In this document: positions 58,801 through 64,000 of the stretch, in pieces
How the letters are laid out: each line of letters opens with the position of its first letter
How positions within the stretch are numbered: position 1 is the first letter of the stretch
DNA from: Neolentinus lepideus HHB14362 ss-1
Lineage: Eukaryota; Basidiomycota; Agaricomycetes; Gloeophyllales; Gloeophyllaceae
Length of the DNA: 64,000 nucleotides
Direction: 5' to 3'
Assembly: GCA_001632425.1 (NCBI GenBank)
Contig: KV425563.1
Span: forward strand, 432,324-496,323
The notes under the pieces: generated by a model
The model's database searches: none
Told to the model about the DNA's origin: nothing
Seen by the model: the letters and a program-made list of their open reading frames with translations, nothing else
Made by a program: the position numbers and the translations under genes

Positions 58801-60434
58801 TCGATGCAAGCTAAGGCCTACTTCAAAAAGACCTGTCAAGAGGTTGGTGTACTGGTCCTCAAGCTTCTGCTCTGGATACGGACTCATTGGGCATCACTGT
58901 TCAATTTCCTGGATCGTATTCTTGATGTTTGCAAGGTATTGTAGTGCCCTTCACACTACGTAATTCTTACTCACATGATGTAGGCTGTCGATCATTTCAT
59001 CAGGCTTGCCAACATGACAGATGAAGTCCCGAGGCTGAAAGGCAAGTATTACTCCGACTTTGCCTTGTCAGACAGGGAGTGGGAGTTCCTGCAGCTTGTT
59101 CATCAGGTCCTGCAGGTAAGTGCCAGGCGTTTGCCAAGGTGCTGTGTACTGACATCATGCAGGAACCTTCAGAAGCTCACCAGAATTTCTCATCCATGAA
59201 TAAGCCAACCCTATGGGCTGCTATACCTATTCTCGAGAACTTGCAGAATGGCTGGGAGAGCATGGCAAAGGACTCGCATTTTTCTCAGGTCAAAGATGCT
59301 ATCAATGCCGGCCTCGATAACCTAAGAAAATGGTATAAGAAGACCGATGCAAGCAGTGCTTATTTCATCATGCACAGTACGTGGTTTTGGCTATCACATA
59401 TTGCTTTGTATTTCAAGCTTTTTTGGCTGTCATTCAGTGCTCGACCCACGATGGAAGCTTGCATACGTTACAGTGCAATGGGACCACGAACTTGTTGCAT
59501 CCGCAAAGACCTGTTTCGAAGCTGAGGTCTGTGCTTTTCAATTATTTATGCATGTCCACTGATGATCAGCAGTTTGATCGTTACTATTGTGCTGTAAATA
59601 CATCATCAAATTCATCGACCATGGCCACGCAACATGCGGGGGCAGCCTCTGTATCAGGTATGAGTCTACACAATGCAGAGTTGTATTAATCGACCTATAC
59701 GCCTACTTTGCTTGCAGCATCATCGCAATTTCGTCCTTACGGCTTCAGTAGAATGATGGTTGCTGTGAAGCTGCATCGAGAAGAAGATCAATGCCATAAG
59801 GGCCCACATGAGGAACTGGAGATGTATCTCAGCAGCCCTCTTGAACCTGCTGATCTTGACGATATTGTCCGCTGGTGGGGGGTAAGTGTCCTATTAAGTA
59901 TCGCAAACTGTGCCTAATGCTAACTGATCATATTAGCATCATCAAGTGCAATACCCTGTACTTGCCTGGATGGCCAGGGACTACCTCGCTATCCAGGGTT
60001 CGGCTGTCACTTCTGAACGTGCATTCTCAAGTGGTGGGATTACAAGTTCCCCTTGACAAAAGCGACTACAATCAGGTATCTTCGAGGCACTACAGATCCT
60101 GAAGAGTGCATATCGCAATGGGCACATATCAGCTAGGCAGGAGTCAGATCTGGTCCGGGACTTTTATTCTAGCTCAGATGTGGGTGATGGTGATGAATGG
60201 GTGGATACTGATGACGAGATAATGTAAATCACACTATGTTCTAATCCTAAATGTTGTTTTCTAAATCGGTTCAAATGCGTTCAAACTTCACTGAATGTGA
60301 ACTGAACATCGCTGAATGCGTTCTCATATGTTCAGTTCTGCATTCAACGTCGAGGTAGAACTGAACGTCAGGTCCGGTTCTCAGTTCTCTCAAAATTTGG
60401 GAGAGCCGAACTGAACCAAACTTCAGCATCACTA
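55850..60434 (+). mobile_element. hAT DNA transposon, 4585 bp
   Basis: Perfect 16-bp terminal inverted repeats: TAGTGATGCTGAAGTT at 55850-55865 and its reverse complement at 60419-60434, flanked by the 8-bp duplication CATGCCTG. Subterminal regions on both sides are packed with GTTCAG/CTGAAC words, likely transposase-binding sites. A plus-strand transposase gene fills the interior. The element sits in LINE ORF1, so it arrived after the LINE. Confidence 0.95.
56701..60227 (+). pseudogene. hAT transposase with premature stop near the C-terminus
   Basis: A first long exon (56701-57303) encodes an acidic, Ser-rich N-terminal region, followed by a BED-like zinc-finger stretch (AYWCTICK, about 57400). 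The catalytic core includes GYFSLTFNSWTEGDTFLSIT (about 58003) and TADNATNND (about 58290). Further blocks are AIPILENLQNGWESM and the C-terminal hAT dimerisation segment YPVLAWMARDYLAIQGSAVT, with SERAFSSGG just after it (about 59950-60040). The frame then hits TGA at 60054-60056 inside the conserved segment, although it stays open afterwards (FEALQILKSAYRNGH) to TAA at 60225-60227. Several introns are needed between 57300 and 59950; not all were resolved. Unless that TGA is spliced out or read through, the product lacks part of the dimerisation domain. Confidence 0.8.
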
Positions 60435-60532
60435 CATGCCTGGCACTCGTCAGCTTCAGGCTCCAGGACCTGTTTGGAGAACTTTGGGAGAGGGCGCTTA
60501 GGCTGGTCAGCATCTGTCGTGTCTGCCATCAT

Positions 60533-61381
60533 GGTGTCGTCACTGCCCAGCTGTGTCTCTCCACTCTCAGAGTTTGTGGTACAGGTAGAGGTGCGTCAAC
60601 GCTTAGATGGTGAAGGGTTGATCACATTTACAGGTAGATTGGCAGCTGCGACTTGAGCGAAAGTTGCCATCAGGTAGGGGGTAGGTGAGAGCTAGTGGAG
60701 GTCCAGTGGTAGAGGGTGGAAGGGTGGTGTGCATGCATCCTCACTTTTAAGTCTCCCGGAGGTGGCAGGATGACACGCATGATGTATGTGTTGGGCTTCA
60801 GGGTGACAGCCCGGGGAAGTGTGCCGGTGTGCTGGGGCTCGAGCCAGGTGCTGGGGGGGTGCTTGGCGTCGAGCTAGTGGGGTCGTCATCACGCAGGGCG
60901 ATGAGAGCGACTTTTCTATGTAGTGTTGCGTCTTATCGGCGCATAGGCGCTGTCATGCATCACCAAAGCACCTAGGAAGGTGGAAAGGGTGGCACGAGGC
61001 ACCCATAGGGGTGGACCACATAGCATTGGGACACAGTTACACATTGCCGCTCACTGTCATCAGTCCTGATGGTGGGGGAGGAGAGGAAGGGATACATTGC
61101 AGTTTATGCTAGGTTTACGCTAGGGGGTATCACATTGGGGTAATAGACATGGGTCAACAAGTTCGACGACCGAGCTAGGCTCAGGTTTAGGTCATCTCGT
61201 GTCATCACCGCCACCGGCAGCGATGATGGGCAAGAGATGGGTGTTTCTCACCCTTTTTCACCCCTCCATAGCTGGCAGGGGACAGCTGTTGGTTTCCCTA
61301 GTGTAGACACTAGGTACTTATCCCCTGGGCCATGAAAAGGCCAGCCGCTGAACACACCAAGGTGGTGGTTCTAGTCCAAGG
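60533..61381 (-). other. LINE 5' untranslated region
   Basis: Between the ORF1 start and the right-hand target duplication. G/T-rich on the plus strand, with no coding frame of note. It should contain the internal promoter of the LINE. Confidence 0.6.
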
Positions 61382-61396
61382 GCCCATGGGGTTTTC
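61382..61396 (+). repeat. LINE target-site duplication, right copy
   Basis: GCCCATGGGGTTTTC, followed immediately by TGAACAGGCCC, the end of the split MITE. Rejoining the arms here restores a continuous MITE end. Confidence 0.85.
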
Positions 61397-61410
61397 TGAA
61401 CAGGCCCTAA

Positions 61411-62305
61411 GTGTTGTCTGAGATTCGCCCAGCTTGTCTGACCCCAAAATAACTGCTGTCCTGTGGCGTAGATATGCGCCTCCTCATAAGAGTAGGTGGG
61501 TTGCTGACGCTGTAATGGCTATTAATTGTCAAATAAACCATAAGGCCTCTCATGAGTAGGTGAACAGCAGTCTCTAACTGCCTTATATCGGAAATTTGCA
61601 GTTAGTTGTGATTTCGCTTCACGCTTTTGCACCGTATATTCATATGAAATTTGACATCTCTCAAAGATAAAGTGTGAAGTAAGCCAGATGTGCGGTGAAG
61701 CCCTCGCTATCACAGCCAGAACTAATAACAGCAAAGCAGCATCAATATATGATCTGCAAAAATGCGCTGAAATTGTGTCTGGCTGTGATGGCTAAGGCCA
61801 TGACACTGGTTTCCGGATTTATATGGTCTATTTCCTATTTGGTTATATGTTTGTTTTACAGTCACTCTAAGTACGAATACGGTCTCCTTACCGATAGCGC
61901 GTTATCGCGACATGTACAGGCAGCTGACAGCCCACATTGCTCAGCAAATGTACCTGTAGATAGTTATCTTGTCCGTTCCTGTTTCAGATGTCCTGACTGA
62001 CACTTAGGAGTAGTTCTATGGTCATTTATACTGATAGCCTCTGTAATTCCTTTTCCTCTTGTCGAATCAACCCCAGTATCGGATACTGCGCTTGTCTACA
62101 CGATATTCTACACTTACTCAGTCTTCCTGGATGTAGCGGTGCTCTGCCTGTTACAGTTTGATTTGACCAACAACTCCTCACTTTCTTAGACACTTGACTT
62201 GCCTTTTTTGGAATTGACAGCTCACTGCCTGTCGCAGTGAACTTCTCGGTAATGTCTATCAATAAATACTCTTCCATTTGATAGTCTGCGAACTCTGAAC
62301 TACTA
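61411..62305. other. Stretch between the nest and the gag remnant, possibly a retroelement leader or LTR
   Basis: No gene recognised. Because it precedes a gag gene directly, part may be the 5' LTR and leader of that element, but the partner LTR would lie outside the window and no boundary can be fixed. Confidence 0.35.
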
Positions 62306-63938
62306 ATGGAACAATCAATGGACGATCAGGCTATATGGGGTGCAAATTTGCCTCAGACTTCTGTCCCCAAGGCCGAGTCTACTCAGAGTCCACAAATGAC
62401 TCTTCAGACCATCGCTGATGCTATCGAGAGAATCCATATGCAACAGCAAGCTCAAGGTAATGGTTTGGACGCACTGATCGAAGAAACCAGGGATTTACGC
62501 CATGCGAGAGGTGGCACAGCAAGCGCTACAAGTCGTGTGTGCCTCTCGTCAGGCCACCGAGCGTACTCAAGCTGCTTTAGAAGCCTTACGCACCTCGGTG
62601 TCACCTCCCATTCCATCCGACACACTTTCCTTGACGTCTCACCCCATCCAGACCATCATCTCCACTCTTCCAGTCCACTCAGGAACAGCACGATTCGAAA
62701 GACTGCACACGTTCACGGGTAAAGCTGCTGATGTAGAAACCTTCCTGGAGGAGGTCGACAATGCCATCTATCTTTCTGACCCATCCACGCTCCCCACCGA
62801 TGGCCACAAGTCTCAATACCTATGCTCTTTCCTTGGCACTGGTAATCCTCAGCTCTGGTTCTCCGCGCTGAAAAGGACAAAACCAGATATTCTCGATCGA
62901 TTCAACGACTTGTGCGCCGACTTTTGACTTCATTTCGGCAACCCGGATCTCAAAGGCTCAGCGCTGTACAAGCTCGAGCACATCAAGCAGACGGGCTCCA
63001 CCACCAGCTACGCATCGCGTTTCAAAGAGCTTCTCACATATGTGGACCTTAATGAATCTACGCAAATCCATCTCTTCCACATCGGCCTACAAGATTCAGT
63101 TAAGGATGTGCTCATGAGTGTCCTGGACAAACTGACAGGGAAGACCATAGGCGATTTCGAAGATTACATACGCCTTTGCATTCGGATTGATAATCAGATC
63201 CATGAACGTGAAAAGGAGAAGAATCAAGCTAACCGCAAAGACAAGTCTTTTTATCGCTCTAATCCCACATCTTCCTCTTCACAATCTCATACTACTAACT
63301 CTTCTAGCTCTTTGAATGCCACACCTGCTGCATCATCCTCAACACTGCCGCTAGGTGTACCAATGGAAATCGATGCCACCAGCACTCGCCGCGGTCCCCT
63401 CACTCCTGAGGAGAAGGCACGCAGCAAGTGTGAGGGTCTTTGCGCATATTGTGGTCTTGGGAAGCACAATACTTCTGACTGCCCGCTATTGAAGAATTGT
63501 AATGACAATGGTAGGGCTCCTGCTTCGTCAGGAAAAGCCTAACCGGTGTCCCTTCAGCCTTGGGGCCGCCAGTAGACGTTAATGAGGCACGTCTCACTTC
63601 ATCTTCTTCGCTGCGCGAGCCCTCGTTTATCCGTCTTACCAACGGATTTTATACCCCATTCCCGAAACTCGCTCCTCGTTATGTTTTCTCTACTTCTGCA
63701 CCATCGGAGGATTCTCCCGGCCACTTCTTCATTTCTATCTGTCTTTCATTCCCTAACAGAAAACCCATTGACACTTTTGCTCTCATGGACTGTGGTGCTA
63801 CCACGTCCTGTATCTCTGACCGTTTTGCTACTAATCACTCTCTTCCGTGTTCTGCTAAAGATATCCCAGTACCCATCCTTGCTGTCGACGATCGCCCCAT
63901 TTCCAGCTGGTTCTGTAGTATTAATGTATTACATGTCT
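62306..63938 (+). pseudogene. Decayed retroelement gag-protease (Ty3/gypsy-like)
   Basis: Gag starts at 62306 (MEQSMDDQAIWGANL), changes frame near 62500 and continues ERLHTFTGKAADVETFLEEV and LWFSALKRTKPDILDRFNDL to a TGA at about 62925. It reopens with FGNPDLKGSALYKLEHIKQT and ends with the CCHC knuckle CAYCGLGKHNTSDC (about 63450) and a TAA at 63540. The next frame (63560 on) has a retropepsin-like motif, FALMDCGATTSCISDRFA (about 63775), then a stop at 63938. At least two frame changes and an internal stop show decay. RT and integrase are absent within the window; the element may be truncated or continue beyond it. It is unrelated in sequence to the intact element at 29-34 kb. Confidence 0.75.
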
Positions 63939-64000
63939 AATATTTTAACAAACCCTTATGCAATACCCAGTAATGTTTTAAGCGTAATGTATTAATGCCC

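Larger units (their letters stand above)
54740..60532 (-). pseudogene. LINE ORF1 (gag-like), interrupted by the hAT element
   Basis: The 5' part (60532-60443) reads MMADTTDADQPKRPLPKFSK up to the insertion. The rest resumes at 55841 (PSFLEPLEGRDRN) and runs to 54740. The C-terminal region has a CCHC knuckle, CTGCKSELHPVDKC (about 54920), and an Arg/Lys-rich end, as in LINE nucleic-acid-binding ORF1 proteins. Three in-frame TGA codons occur: at the hAT junction, near 55482 and near 54993. A start upstream of 60532 is possible, since the frame stays open there. Confidence 0.75.
48510..61381 (-). mobile_element. Full-length LINE (Tad-like), disabled, itself split by a hAT element
   Basis: Minus-strand non-LTR element running from its 5' end near 61381 to a poly(A) tail (13 T at 48511-48523), flanked by the 15-bp duplication GCCCATGGGGTTTTC. 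Without the hAT insert it is about 8.3 kb. It carries ORF1 with a CCHC knuckle and ORF2 with AP-like endonuclease, reverse transcriptase, RNase H and a C-terminal zinc-binding region, the order of the fungal Tad clade. Many in-frame stops and two frameshifts disable it. The full length shows that insertion was complete and not 5'-truncated, unusual for LINEs. Confidence 0.9.
48064..61407. mobile_element. PIF/Harbinger-like MITE split by a nested LINE
   Basis: Left end GGGCCTGTTCGGCAATGC starts at 48064 after TAA (48061-48063). Right end GAACAGGCCC (61398-61407) is followed by TAA (61408-61410). The GGGCCTGTTC terminus and TAA duplication are typical of PIF/Harbinger MITEs. Only 48064-48509 and 61397-61407 belong to the element itself (about 455 bp); the remainder is the inserted LINE plus hAT. 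The left arm has a G-rich run (repeated TTGGG/CTGGG) and its partial reverse complement nearby. There is no transposase. Confidence 0.78.

Noticed and set aside
1..64000. tRNA, rRNA or CRISPR features
   Set aside because: No B-box-like tRNA core with a foldable cloverleaf, no rRNA sequence and no regularly spaced identical repeats were seen; the GACAATA cluster is too irregular for CRISPR.

Overview
The window is nuclear DNA of a filamentous basidiomycete, most likely an Agaricomycete. Genes are split by many short introns (about 45-65 nt, GT...CTNAC...YAG). The gene set is typical of mushroom-forming fungi: a DUF6534 seven-helix membrane protein, a HET-domain protein, GH79 and GH12 glycoside hydrolases, and mitochondrial, secretory and nuclear housekeeping genes. 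There is no prokaryotic signal. Bases 44120-44954 are an assembly gap.

Layout. 1-3.6 kb has no recognisable gene but carries a dispersed GACAATA motif. 3.6-6.2 kb (minus) holds two decayed or truncated genes of uncharacterised fungal families. 6.5-21 kb is a compact gene block: ATP synthase subunit g, DUF6534 protein, GH79, SLM1-like PH protein (minus), PHO88/SND3, GH12, HUS1 (minus) and a Maf-type pyrophosphatase. 22-25.3 kb (minus) is a 1114-residue membrane-anchored HET-domain protein with two internal repeat arrays. 27.2-29.0 kb (minus) is ERV41. 29.2-34.6 kb is a complete Ty3/gypsy element with matching LTRs, inserted between the ERV41 and RING-finger gene starts. 36.3-38.7 kb (minus) is an unrecognised 743-residue protein, and 39.8-43.2 kb (minus) a fungal-specific transcription factor.

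From about 43.9 kb the window is almost all mobile DNA: a terminal-inverted-repeat element containing the gap, two TA-flanked MITEs, and a three-level nest. In the nest a PIF/Harbinger-like MITE (48.06-61.41 kb) was split by a LINE (minus strand), whose ORF1 was in turn split by a 4.6-kb hAT transposon. Each insertion is marked by its own target-site duplication. The window ends in a decayed retroelement gag-protease.

Functional context. HUS1 (DNA-damage clamp) and the Maf pyrophosphatase (nucleotide-pool cleaning) are divergent over 238 bp; SLM1 and PHO88 are divergent over 295 bp. GH12 and GH79 point to growth on plant material. The LINE's disabling stops are all of a kind that C-to-T mutation would produce, suggesting methylation- or RIP-like silencing. 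Gene models below were assembled by hand from reading frames and splice consensus; family names come from remembered family features, without database searches.
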